Source: Diphasiastrum complanatum (taxonomy: Eukaryota; Streptophyta; Lycopodiopsida; Lycopodiales; Lycopodiaceae). Taken from it: a DNA stretch of 64,000 nucleotides. The notes under the pieces were generated by a model. That model had not been told where the DNA came from. It worked only from the letters and a program-made list of their open reading frames with translations, and made no database searches. Positions within the stretch are counted from its first letter, which is position 1, and the number at the start of each line of letters is the position of its first letter. The translations under genes were made by a program, and so were the position numbers. This document shows, piece by piece, positions 36,210 through 48,130 of the stretch. The DNA lies in contig CM055107.1 in the NCBI GenBank assembly GCA_029204225.1, forward strand, positions 1,688,762 through 1,752,761, read 5' to 3'.

Positions 36210-38779
36210 CTAATGCCTTATTATGATCAAAAAATATAGGTGGGAAAAGTTATTCCACTTGGTCTCTATATCCATGACATATTCCAAGTCTCGGGCGTAA
36301 GTTGCTGTCACGCGGACTGTTGGGTCAAGACAATTGAAATATTCATTTGAAAATTTGCTGAGAGCCCTTTGGACGTCTATAGCCTTTGGCCAATTGCAAT
36401 TTTTTAGCATGATTTTGTCTAGTGGGATGTCACATTCTGCCCATTTGGTTCGTCGTGAACATGGCAAGAAATGGGCGTTTACCCGGAGTTGTTGAGGACT
36501 CGTCACATATGCCCTGATGGCTGCAGGGTCATGTTCAAACCCTGTGTGTTTGATCCAATATTTGGGAGCCCTTGGTCTTGTCCACCTGACCTCTGGTTTC
36601 TCCTATTGTCTGCTGGCCTTGATCCTGGCTCATGCTTGTCTGTTTAGCATAAAAGGGAGGTGGCATTGGAATTACCACCAAGGTTGGCTAAGATTTCTGT
36701 TCCACAAACTTTTGACAAGCTTTGAGAGCTTGTTTTGCCTAAGCGAGCTCCTGATGATTTGCGCTGGCCCAAACTCCGCCAGCTATTCAAAGTTTGGCTG
36801 TATACTTGCACCTAATGTCTGAAAATATTCATCTCTGCTTGCGAGAGTGGTCTTGAATCAGGTGCGGGTTGAACTAACCAGACGAGTTTTTTCTATTGTA
36901 AGCCCTGCACCTCCGCTCCCAAGCGTGCGTTTTCCGTTTCATAGATCTGTCGTTGTGCTTGGAGGGAGACAAGTCTTTGGGCAGCTTCTGATTGAAGCTC
37001 CTGCACTTTTGTGGAGGCATCCATCACTACTTCGTAGAGGTTTTGAATATGATTATTTAGGCCATCTTTTTTTTGTTGCAGCTTTTGGATCTTCTGTTGC
37101 CCACTGAGCTCGTGTTGTTGAGCTATTTGCAGTTCCTGTTGCAGCTTTTGAATCTCGGCTCGCAGCTGCGTGTTGCTTGTGGCTAACTTCAGTACCCAGC
37201 TATCCAAAGAGGTTCAAGCGGTACCGTGTCCTGGATGAAGGTTCCCAAGGCTTGGTAGGCCGTCAATAAGTCCGTTGGAACAGCCGGTACGCTTACGTTG
37301 GCAGGGGCTTGTGATGTAGTAGCCTCGACGACCTGTACTGTATCATCGTCGTCCTCCTCTATGAGCTTCTCCGATGATTGCTGGCCATCAGGTGCGGTGG
37401 GATCTGCACAATCTGGTGATGGAATGAAAACTGTCTATACAAATGCATCATAAGACAATGGTTTGTTGCCCTCGGCAGCCTTTGATGGAGAAGTAGAGGG
37501 TGTGAGAGAAGCAAAAGTGGAGACAGGGAGAGGGACAACTTGTCCAAAAGAGAGAATGGGAGGAACAGAGGGGAATTGTAGTGGTGTGGAGGACAGAAGG
37601 AGAAAGAGAAGGAGATGGGCGGTGTGAAATTGATGACTTGCATATAAGCTAGGGAGACAACTGTGAATCTGAAGGATTGAATTGAAGAGGGATGGTGGTG
37701 GAAGCAGGGGGGATGGAGAAAAGCAATAGTATTGGAAGGAGTGGTGGTGGATGGAACATAAGTAGAAACAATATCTACAGAGGAGATGGGAATGGAAACA
37801 AAAGCATCACTTGTGGGTTGAACAAAAGAAATAGGAACGGAAACATAAATAGTAGTAGAGGGCTATACAGAAGCGGAGGTGGTACTGGTAGATGCAGGAA
37901 CTGTTAGTGGGGTGGTAGTGATGTGGTGTTTGGTAGCAGGTGGAGATGAAGAGGAGGGGGCAGAGGTGGCTGTTGTGTCAGTGACTATAGGTTGGGCAGA
38001 GGTGGAAGCAATTGATTGCGATGAATACAAGTTAGTGTATGGAACGGTGGCTGAGAGGATGCTAGAACGGTGGAAGCCATGCACTCTCATCTTGAGAAGT
38101 GTGCAGGCGAAGTTATATAGCAGGGGACCTGCTACGATATGCTCACAAGAGTTAGGTTTGATGGAGATTGTTAGTTCGTGAATAAGAAAATTATGCCAAT
38201 CTTATGGCACTACTATGGGGCCAAGGATTCCCAAGAAGGACTCCACAATCTGACTAAGCAGCTTGGACTGGATTTTGTCCTTGCAAAATGTTGAAACAAC
38301 CAAAAAGTTGTTCAACAAATGCGCGGCCGCCTAGCTTATTGGGTACGTGATAGCCTCTATCAGGTACCCATTGTTAGTTTGGATCAAAATATCAAGGGTA
38401 TTATGAGTGACGAATGGCCTTATCAAGGCCTTTGCCTGGCGATGGGAGATGGGTTGACGAATACTGGACACTATGCCTATGGTGACCATGGAATCTATGT
38501 TAATCCGTACATTGTACGTGTGGTACCTTGGTATAGGATGTGGAAACGTGACTTCGACGTGTCCCAAGTGGCGTAAGCGTGAAGGGCGAGGCCCATGTTA
38601 ATTTCAGAACTGAAGAGTGTTGGGTAAAAACCCATTGCTTCAAGAAGAGGACCAGCCGCCTAAAGCCATGGTCTGATCAGGGCGTCAGAAGGGAAGGGCC
38701 AAATCTGGGTGGTTGATGGTATTTTGCGCCAGATCACCTTCTTGGTGCCAGAGTCGTCAGAAGAAGAAGAAGTGGCCAT
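36210..38779 (-). pseudogene. Gag-like retroelement protein with coiled coil, decayed
   Basis: In minus sense the frame starts at 38779 (MATSSSSDDSGTKKVIW...), continues AAGPLLEAMGFYPTLFSSEI, and after frame changes enters a Ser/Thr/Pro-rich linker (38090-37863). An acidic patch follows (LIEEDDDDTVQVVEA, about 37360-37310). Next is a long coiled coil (37207-36893) with Q-K-L-Q-Q repeats and heptad spacing. A basic region (SRRTKWAECDIPLDKIMLKN, about 36460-36400) ends near 36210. The leader beyond 38779 runs to an Asp-tRNA-type primer site at 39930-39947, so this is most likely the gag of a minus-strand Gypsy element. At least four breaks are present and no pol follows. Confidence 0.5.
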
Positions 38780-39239
38780 GTTAGCGGTGATAATTAGAGT
38801 TTGTTACAAAGAAAGAAGTGAAAAAAAGTAGAAAAACAATGGAACAGTAAAAGTACTGAAAACGGGAAAATAGTGAAAAATACGTAATGGGAGGTGGCAA
38901 CAGTGGTTCAGAGTGCAGATCTTGGTTCAAAGTGTGCAGATGATGGTTCGTATGAAATTTGGTGGCTTTCGGAGAACTTTGCAATTTTGATCGAAAATCG
39001 GACAGAGCTTCGCTAGGCAAAGTGACAAATAACTCGATTGCGAGGATTCAAAAACACTATTTTGGCTTGATCTTCACCAATAATCAGAACTAACTCTTGC
39101 ATACTTCACCACTGATGAAAAATGATATTCTGGATCGATTGGAGTGGTCTGCGAGAGTTACTTTTGTAAGGATTTTGTGGATCTTCAAATTTTAGTGATT
39201 TTTAAACACTTAGATACAATTTTTTGCTCACTAGAATCA

Positions 39240-39720
39240 AACTAACTCTGTCAAACTTTTTTGTGTCTTGGTCTCATTGAGATGGAACTTTAGAATTCTC
39301 TGCAAGGGTTCTTGAGCACTGGAACTAAAAATTTTTGTGTCTACGAGGGTTCTGATGGATTTTCCCTCATTTTTCTCGCTGGGAACCTTTGCATTGGCAC
39401 TTGCACTGGAAACTAACTCTCGCAAGCTTCTTTGTGTCCTTGTCTCACTGAGATGGAATTTCAGAATGCATTGCTAGAGTTCTTATGGAAATTTGAATTT
39501 TTTTAATTTTTTACAAGGGTTTTTGAATTTTTATGGTTTTTTCTCTGATTTTTGCAATCTGCTTGAAACTAACCCTCGAAGGGTTATATATATGTCTAGG
39601 ACAATACCTTGGAGCTGCTGCCAATCGTGCGAGAGTTAACTCTCACTATTTTTTGAGAAAACAAAATCTGATGGAAAATTTGGCTCTTTTTCCCTCCAAA
39701 ATGTAGATTGCTGTGTTTAA
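39240..39720. repeat. Degenerate leader tandem repeat (~156-171 bp)
   Basis: AACTAACTCTCGCAAGCTTCT-type starts recur at 39240, 39411 and 39567. Each is followed by TGTGTC-TGGTCTCA-TGAGATGGAA or a decayed version and then a CAAGGGTTTTTGA-like block. It lies in the untranslated leader of the minus-strand gag-like gene. A similar type of repeat, differing in sequence, is in the plus-strand leader at 42437-42770. Confidence 0.65.
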
Positions 39721-39929
39721 TGGTTTTTTTTAGGTTTTTGTTTGGATGTCAAGCTCTTAGAGGCTGTTCAGGGCCCCCTCTATCCTTTCACACCTCTTTC
39801 GCTAGCTGGGAACAATCCAAACACAAGAAAATATTGAAAACTAACTCTTCTTACTCCAAAATCCACCTAAAACTATTATAAAAAGCAAGAAGTAGCTAAG
39901 ATGTAGCTATTTTAGTTAGTGGGGACCTA

Positions 39930-39947
39930 TCCCCGACAATGGTGCCA
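39930..39947 (-). promoter_or_regulatory. Primer-binding site, Asp-tRNA type
   Basis: On the minus strand this reads TGGCACCATTGTCGGGGA. That differs at three positions from the Asp-tRNA complement (TGGCGCCGTTGCCGGGGA) used by Athila/Tat-type Gypsy elements, and matches the plus-strand sites at 42086 and 60590 in form. It orients the minus-strand element at 36210-39947. The adjoining LTR end above 39947 is not resolved. Confidence 0.65.
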
Positions 39948-40695
39948 TTATAGGGTCGAAGATCTCATGTCGTAGTAGCCCTCCCGCCTGTCAACAAGGA
40001 TTAAAATGCTGGATAGGTGCCTAATTATGTAAAGATGTTACTCCTAGATTGTTCTCTAGTTTTTCTCTAACTCTATCACCACTAACACTACTCACCCCTA
40101 ACTCTACTCGACTAAACCAACATTCATCATGATTTTGTGAAGGGAAGAGAGTAGAAAAGAGAGAGGGAGAGAAAGAGGGAGAGAGATTTGAGATGAAAGT
40201 TAGTTCAAATGCTCATTCGGCAAAGATTGGTTATATCTAGATTATCAAAAAAATCTATTTTAATCTTTGCCAAACTACAGAAAGTCATTATGCGCCAAAG
40301 AACCTTCACCAGTTCTACCCTAGCATCATCGTTATCAGATATACCTACTGTCAATTAGATGAATATTAGTTTTTTTAAAATTGTCAAAAATAGCCAAATA
40401 AGTGAATTTTTATCCAAAATAGTATTGAAAGAACCCTCTCCAAGTTAACATTCACCAATACTATTTTTGAGTTCTGATCTATAAGATCCAGCTACTGTCA
40501 AATTTCTGAAAGATTATGTTACAATTTGATATTGATTCTGAGAAATTCATATTTCTAGAGTGTCGATCGCTTGATCAAGATCTTTTTTCAAAATCAAAAT
40601 TTGAGTGATATCAAGTGATAAAGTTTTTACAGATCTGATCAAAATCTAGGTGAAAAATCTAGGTCCAATCTCATTTCTAACTTTTGTCTGAAGTG
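39948..40695. other. Non-coding, probably retroelement LTR or leader
   Basis: AT-rich sequence with a purine-rich GAGAGAGGGAGAGAAAGAGG stretch near 40160. No gene is recognisable. It lies between a minus-strand primer site and a plus-strand gag start, so it probably contains pieces of two elements. Confidence 0.35.
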
Positions 40696-41240
40696 ATGGC
40701 CGATTCAGATTTTGAACAAGAGCTACCCGATCCTCCAATTGCCATTCCACAAGTTATTGTTAAAAGGACACCTCGTCTAGAGTTACCAAAGTATAATGGT
40801 TTATGATCTAGTTAGATTTCCCAAAATCTTTTCTGAATCATGTGAGGTTTATGTTGAATTTTTTCCACATGATAAGTTTAAGATATTTCCTATGGCCTTA
40901 ACTGGAGCAACACAAGTTCGGTTTTAAAACCAAGATGAGACTGAACGTATGGATTGGGAAGTGGTTAAAGCAACTCTCATTATGAGATTTAAGCCCAAAA
41001 TTTTCTTGGAAGATATTTTTCTACTTTAAGTAGAATTAAAATGGGAAAGAGGAAAGGGGTGCGAGATTATATTGAACGAGTCAACCATCTCAGATCAGAG
41101 TGTGATCTTGAACTTATTAATAATGATGTTATGATTATGTGGTCCTTAGCAGGTAGTCAGACGTGAGCTTAAATGATGAGCAGCTTATACATCGTTACAA
41201 CATGCAATGGATGATGCAATATGAGAGGAGGATGTGATGA
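40696..41240 (+). pseudogene. Gypsy-type gag relic
   Basis: Starts ATG at 40696 (MADSDFEQELPDPPIAIPQV), reaches LELPKYNG, the usual gag entry, and stops at 40803. Shifted frames continue with SCEVYVEFFPHDKFKIFPMA, then ERMDWEVVKATLIMRF, then MGKRKGVRDYIERVNHLRSE. All are typical of the retrotransposon gag helical core. The last part (to 41240) aligns with the relic at the window start. It is cut by the LTR at 41293. Multiple stops; not functional. Confidence 0.75.
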
Positions 41241-41292
41241 ACCCAATATTGGAATGTTGTCGTACACAGCTGGTCAGACTACCACAACTTCT

Positions 41293-42084
<792 letters not shown>

Positions 42085-42085
42085 G

Positions 42086-42103
42086 TGGCGCCATTGCTGG
42101 GGA
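42086..42103 (+). promoter_or_regulatory. Primer-binding site, Asp-tRNA type
   Basis: TGGCGCCATTGCTGGGGA differs from the Asp-tRNA complement at three positions and starts one base after the LTR end CAACA. Confidence 0.8.
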
Positions 42104-43399
42104 GCGCCACACACTCGCTTCACCGCATAGTTTTCTTAATCTCTTCCTCTCTCTCCCTCTCGCTTTTCTTCTCTCTCACCATTCATTTTCACCAAAAAAT
42201 CGGACTTTAGAGGTAGAATAGTGTGAGTAGTGTTAGTTTTTGCCGTTTTTTTGTGATTTTTTTGTTTGTTTCAACTGTAAGGAGAGATTGTGGGGTGGGA
42301 GGATCAGATCCAAGCACCCAATCCCTTCATTAATCCATAAAATCCATAAAAATAAAAATAAAAGCTCAAAATATGTTTTTGGAGGGAAAAAGAGAGGCAA
42401 AATCTCATCAGAAGCCCCAAAAAATGCAATTTTTTTAAGATTTTTTAAGTTTACTTTTGAAGTAACTCTTGAAGCTTTGTGAGAAGGTGAATCTAACTTA
42501 GATACAAGTGCATACCAGTCTGTGAGGGTTTCTTCCCAGAAAATCTTAAAATTTTTCAAGAAAACCCCAAGAAAGTGCACTTTTTTGAAGATTTTTTGAG
42601 TTTTCTTAAGAAGTAACTCTTGCAGCTTGGTGAGCAGCTTAATCTGACTGAGATACAAGTGCATACTTGTCTGCAAGGGTTTTTTCCCAGAAAATATTAA
42701 AATGTTACAGAAAAACCCCAAAAAAGTGCACTTTTTTATGATTTTTTGAGATATGCTAGGAAGTAACCTTTAAAAAGAAGTTTATACATAAATCTAAGCT
42801 ATATCTGGCCACTGTAGAAGTTTTGTGAAGATCCAATAGTTAGACTTTAAAATATCCAAGAAAAAGTGCCAAAAAGTGCCAAAAAACTGAGTTTTTTCTA
42901 GATCTCGACAAATCTGTCCATCAAGAACCCTTGCAGAACTCACATTGTCTAGAAATGGTCTAGATACAACTGTTGTAGGAAGGTTGAAGGTTAGATTAAC
43001 TCAGATCTGAAGAAATCTCAAAGAAAAAAAAAACCAAGAAAAAGGGCTAAAATCACACTATTAGCCAACTGAAACTGATCAGATCTTGTCAAATCTAGGT
43101 TGCAGTCACATTATCCATCAAGATCCAACATCCCTGGACTGAATCAAGTGAATGACCCTCAGATCAAGCCGATCAGTTTTCTCCACATCAACCATTATCC
43201 ATCCATCATTCTTCTGTCCCATCTCTATTCCATCTTCTATCTCCATCTCTGCTACATAAATCCATTTCTGTCTCTTCTCATCCATACTGATCCACCGTTT
43301 ACCGATTCTCTTCTCTCTTTTTTTCTTTTCCATCTCCCACAAAAAAAAAAAAAGAGGTTGGAACACCAGAGTCATTGAGCAAACCTTGAAGCAATTCAC
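42104..43399 (+). repeat. Element leader with ~150-bp tandem repeat
   Basis: Untranslated leader of the element. Units starting AGTAACTCTTG-AGCTT(G/T)GTGAG recur at 42461, 42612 and, decayed, 42762, a period of 150-151 bp. They carry GATACAAGTGCATAC, CCCAGAAAAT-TTAAAAT and AAAGTGCACTTTTTT. Antisense frames across it are repeat artefacts. Confidence 0.7.
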
Positions 43400-45061
43400 C
43401 AATCAGCTACTTTGCGACATTCTAGTGCTGAACTATGGAGACCGCCGTTGTAGGATGATCGATATAAAAAAAGCTCCCTGCTGAAACAATCCGAGACTAC
43501 ACCTATCGGATCTATCATCTAGTGAAGGATTGTGGTCCCCGATTCCCCAATAGATTATCATGGCAAAATACTATGCTGCCCAAAAGGATCAGATCTGGTG
43601 TGGAAGAGTTAGCATCCTATGCGTCGCTTGCACAACTTTGTAAGGATGCTGCCTTGATGGAAATCTTATTCGGGAAGAAGGATTTTCCCTATCCAGATGG
43701 GTAATCAGAGCCACAAAGGTCAACAACGAGCGATGATCCAACAAGAATGTAAGCCCATGCAAGGCAAAAAAGTGCAGCAAGGTCAAGCAGATCAAGTGCA
43801 GCAAAAGACCAAGAACCTTGCACTTCAAGCTATCAGCAAGCTTATGCTCACTTTATTAAGTTTCTTGAAAATGATGAATGTACCTTTTGATTTGGAGGTC
43901 ATCCAAGTACCAGGTGTCCAATCAAGAATACAGAACAACAGGCTTGTCGACAACAAGATCCAGTGGTTCAACGGTCAGAAGCAGAATCAAGCCAACAAGG
44001 AACTCACCAGAAGGATGGATGTCAGATTGATCCATCTAAATCACGAGTTCCTTCAACAAACATTGGCAAGGTAGAAGTTTGGTTATATCCTCTTGCATGT
44101 CACTGCATTCAATGGAGGACCATAACAGCCTACCAGTCTATTTTGTGAAAGATCCTAAGGGGAATCTGTTACCGGTGTATGCCTATCAACTTAGAGGTGA
44201 TGGCATACTGCACTCAGTTAGGTGCTATGGATGCGGAGGAAAACACCGCCGGGCTGAATGTCCACACCGAGGGGATCCGTCAAGATTGGATCTCTCGTGT
44301 TCACAATGCGGAGTTAATCATCCATGCCGAGATTGCCCGATGAGAAATTCACAAATAGCCAGGAGGCATTTGGCCTATGTAGACCTACATGCACCTGTGG
44401 TGACCCTTCCACCTCGAACGCACTATAAAAGAAAAATCTTAGTGCCACCAGGCTATGAAGTGAGTGATGAAGAAGACAATCTGGCAAAAGTCCCAAAGTA
44501 CGCAAAGATACCCTCGGGCAAACAAGTAAAACCATCACAGAAGACAGAGATGGTAGAATCCATCACGCCAATGGTAATTGAGGAAGTCAAGAAATTGGCA
44601 TCCGATGAAGTCCAACGGATTTTACCAAGTCTCTTGGCGCAATCACTGCAAAGAATTCTTAGTGATGAAGTACAAAGGGGACTAGCGTCAACAGGGCAAC
44701 TTGAAAGAAAAGTGCCATCACTCAGCCTTCAACGGGGAAGTGCAATGACCAAGGGAAGACTAAAGTTGATGATTGTCCCTCAATGAGCAAGATTCAACCA
44801 GAGTCTCATCGTTCCATAATGCAGCAGCCCAAACCAACGCCAAATCCGGGTATATCCATTTTTCAAAGGCCAAACCAGGGAATCCAAGCCCAAATAGGCC
44901 TCCAGTACAGCAAGCACTAGCACCTACAATGACAAAGCCTTGTCCTAAATCTTTGATATTGATTGTTGAGGAAAGTCTTCATGGACAGACAAGAGAGTCA
45001 AGCAAGCATGTCATATCCACATTATGATTTGGGGGAGTCCATGATGTTGGGACCAGTCCCT
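43400..45061 (+). pseudogene. Gypsy-type gag with CCHC knuckles
   Basis: The gag region follows the leader. 43522-43700 reads MKDCGPRFPNRLSW...ELASYASLAQ. A first, degenerate knuckle lies near 43877-43920 (ECTF-FGGHPSTRC). Two clear CX2CX3HX4C knuckles are in a 235-codon frame at 44079-44786: CYGCGGKHRRAEC and CSQCGVNHPCRDC (44223-44336). They are followed by a charged helix (VIEEVKKLASDEVQRILPSL). Frames change at least three times. A homologous, roughly 90% similar gag is at 60609-61704. No protease or polymerase follows before the repeat-rich gene at 45062. Confidence 0.8.
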
Positions 45062-46093
45062 GCATTAGGAAAGTGCTCACTTGGCTTGATCATGTACATA
45101 TGACCCCAATATGAAAATGATGCTTCACATAATGGTAGTGGTACTCTATCAGGCCAACATGAATATTTCTTTCTAGCAAAGGGCTTAACCAATGCTTCTA
45201 GGTAGAGAGGAAGGGGAGACTCAGTCAATGAATTTAAAACATTCTTGGATAAGTCAACAGTATGTAAATTTGGTTGTTCATTTTCAAATCTTGTCAAAAT
45301 GCATCCAAGTCGCGTTCTTTTTTTTAATGGAGCAAATCTAGATGAGATAGAAAGAAGATGAGATTCTACACAAGGTATGTGAGGTGATGTGGGATGGATA
45401 GAATCGATGTGAGGTGATGTGGGATGGATAGAATCGATGTGAGGTGTCATGAGATAGATAGAATCGATGTGTGGTGATATCATGGAATGAATAGTAGAAT
45501 TTGCATGAGGTGTTGTGGGATGGATAGAATCGATGTGAGGTGTCATGGGATGGATAGAATCGATGTGAGGTGTCCTGAGATAGATAGAATCGATGTGTGG
45601 TGACATCGTGGAATGAATAGAATCCATAGTAGAATTTGCATGAGGTGTTGTGGGATGGATAGAATCCATGTGAGGTGTCATGGGATGAATAGAATCTATG
45701 TGTGGTGATATCATGGGATGAATAGATTCCATGGAAAGTATCTATTTGAGGTGTGGTAAGGTGAGTGACGTGTGAAATGGAAAGATGCATAACTTCCACA
45801 TCATGAGGTGTGTAGTGACTAGTGACATCATTATGATCATCAACAAGATCTTCGTCTAATGTCAAAGATGATCCAAAATCGATATTTCTTATCTTGTTGA
45901 TAAGATTGTCAATCGACGTGTTATAAGACATTGACACCAATGTATTATTCTGCAAGAGTGAAACATTACACAAGCATTAGTTTTTTTTTTTTCAAAAAAA
46001 TTACACACAAATTTAACAAGATCCACGAATATCTTTATCACTAAAACATTTAGATACCTTACCAATGTCAAGTTGCTTGAACGAATATGACAT
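45022..46093 (-). CDS. Repeat-rich, possibly two-exon gene (copy A)
   Basis: I do not recognise this gene. In minus sense a short exon (46093-46058, MSYSFKQLDIGK) ends at AAG/GTATCT. After a CTCTTGCAG acceptor, exon 2 starts at 45949 (NNTLVSMSYNTSIDNLINKI...SLTLDEDLVDDHND). The frame then enters a 30-bp-unit repeat (about 45735-45384) that is open in two frames: one reads SHDTSHRFYPSHNTS-type units and stops at 45338, the other reads DSIHPTTPHI units and continues into a non-repetitive tail (LGCILTRFENEQPNLHTVDL, then YWGHMYMIKPSEHFPNAG) to about 45022. The tail looks like real protein, so a frameshift or splice inside the repeat is likely. Function unknown. Confidence 0.45.
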
Positions 46094-46228
46094 TGTCTAA
46101 TTCATGAAGAAAAGAAGCTGATTCAAGCAAACTATGAAATAGAAGTTTGATTTCTTTTAACTATTTAGAAAACTAAGCAATAATTAATACATATTTGTCA
46201 TTTTTAAAAAATCATCAAAATCTTCAAA
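45062..46228. repeat. Duplicated block 2, copy A
   Basis: Recurs at 62834-64000, to the window end, at a constant offset of 17,772 bp with only a few substitutions (for example near 45350 and 45468). Together with the 8.2-kb block it keeps the same order and orientation in both copies. The intervening distance is 35.9 kb here and about 3 kb in the second copy. Confidence 0.95.
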
Positions 46229-46249
46229 ATCCCGAGTTTGGAAAAACCA

Positions 46250-48130
46250 AGTAACTTGAATTTGATACTTACATGTGAAACAACTCTATTTTGGTCCCTA
46301 TCGCTTGACATAGCCCATTGAATAATCAATAACTAACCAGCATCACATGAGATAGCTCAAACAGCTTGATGTCTATCAATGTAAAAAGTCTCATTTTGGC
46401 ACTTCTCACACGAGGCTCCTCATAGAGTGATCAACTTTGAGGGATTTCATCTAAATAGATTAAATTTGTTGCCTATCATTTGAGAATTCCAAAATTTGAT
46501 GCCCAATGTATAATTTTTTTTCTTATCACCCAACATGGCTCATCAAGTTATTAGACTCAACTAGTTTCAAATCTAGTATATTTTGTTCCACCAGTTATTG
46601 TTGACATTTGATCCCTATCACATCAGATAGCTCAAATTTGCTATCTACCATTAAAGATAGTTGTCTTAGAATAGCTCAAATTCAATGCCTAACGTGTGAT
46701 TTTGATGCTGATCACTCGACATGGCTGATCAAGGGATTAGACTCAACTAGTTTTGAATCTAGTATAAGATCTAGTAGAAGAGTTAGCAAATGGTTGCTTG
46801 CGAGCCTTTGAGAATAGCCTCCTTTGCTTAAATCCATTTACAATTCAAGTATCATAATAGAGCAAACACCTTCCTTGAAATGAACATCTAAACCACTATC
46901 CATTAGTTGCCCAACACCAAGCAAGCTCCTAGTAAGATTAGAAACATAGTGTACATTTTCTATATCCAATCTTTTAGAGGATCCAAGACCTAAAGAGATT
47001 GTTCCCACTCAATCTATTCTACATTTTTGATCACTTGCTGTTAGAATAGACTTTTTACAACCTAAAAAAGGTACAAGAATTGAGAAGAATTTTTTTTGGA
47101 ATGTCATGTGGGAACTAGCCCCACTCTCAATCCACCATGTGTCATTGGAGTAGCTCTTGCTTGTTGGTGTAGATGCCATCAAGGATGAATCAACTTCATC
47201 CTCATAATACTCAATGGTAAGGTTGTCTTGCTTACTCTCATCTTGTGCATTCTTCTTTTTGTAGCACTGGGATGCAAAGTGCCTTCCACAAAAGAAGCAC
47301 TTTGGTTTGGCTTTGTCTTTATTCTTTCCTTTAGAGCTTGATTCTTGATCATCATCACTTTTGCCATGCTTTGGATCTTTTTCTTGGACTTCCATCATGT
47401 AGTACATTTAGATTGATTGTTTTTTATCGCTTATCAATGGAATTGACCCCTATCATGCGATATAGCTCAAAATTATTGTCTATCACTTTGAGTGATCAAG
47501 TTAGAGTAATTTTGAGTTTATGACATTCATGTAACTTTGAATGTTGTGCTTGCATGTGAGACAACTCAATTTTGGTCCTAATTACTCATCATTGTCCTTT
47601 GAGTGATCATAATTGACCAACATCACATCAGATAGCTCAATCTTGGTGTCTATCAATGTAAATAGCCCCATTTTGGTGTCTCTATCACTCGAGAAAGTCA
47701 AAATTTGCTACCTAACATATGATTTTGTTGCTACCCCTATTACACATGATAGCTTAAATTTTATGTCTATGCATGGTTTTGTTGCTTATCACCCGACACG
47801 GTTCATCAACTGATCAAACTCAACCAATCCCAAGTCTAGTACTCTAAGATAGCTCAAGCTTGACCCATTGTCAACGAAATTGACTCATATCACATGAGAT
47901 AACTAAAATTTGATGTGTATATTTTGGAATAGCTACTTTTGGTGCATATCACTAAAGGTTTCTCATAAAGTGACCAAATTCGAGAAATTGTGTGCTCATG
48001 CAATAGATTAAATTGATTCCCATCACTTTAGATAGTTCAAATCTAATGTCCAATACAAGATCTTGGTCCTTATCACGTCTTGACATAGAAGATCGAGTGA
48101 CTGAACTTGGTCAATCTATGATTTGGAACA
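46250..48130. repeat. Degenerate repeat field (GATAGCTCAAA-type units)
   Basis: Units like CACATGAGATAGCTCAAA followed by TTG-TGTCTATCA and AT-TTGGT-CC-ATCAC recur about ten times, for example near 46345, 46618, 47450, 47620, 47740 and 47890. Unit length is irregular and divergence high. A Copia gag/protease relic (46816-47410) interrupts the field. Non-coding. Confidence 0.6.
46816..47410 (-). pseudogene. Ty1/Copia gag end and protease relic
   Basis: In minus sense: a Lys/Ser-rich stretch, then a shortened zinc knuckle (CFFCGRHFASQC, spacing CX2CX2HX4C instead of X4 before His), an acidic linker, and the protease start TWWIESGASSHM (DSG replaced by ESG). After a stop at about 47008 come VGTISLGLGSS and VHYVSNLTRSLLGVGQL, typical of the Copia protease to GAG_pre-integrase region. 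It is cut on both sides by the repeat field. The altered knuckle and catalytic Asp mean it is inactive. Confidence 0.8.

Noticed and set aside
42233-42721. Minus-strand 162-codon frame
   Set aside because: It lies antisense across the leader tandem repeat and has only repeat-derived sequence.
45384-45735. CRISPR-like array
   Set aside because: Regular units exist, but they are contiguous 30-bp repeats without unique spacers, in a plant context; a coding minisatellite fits.
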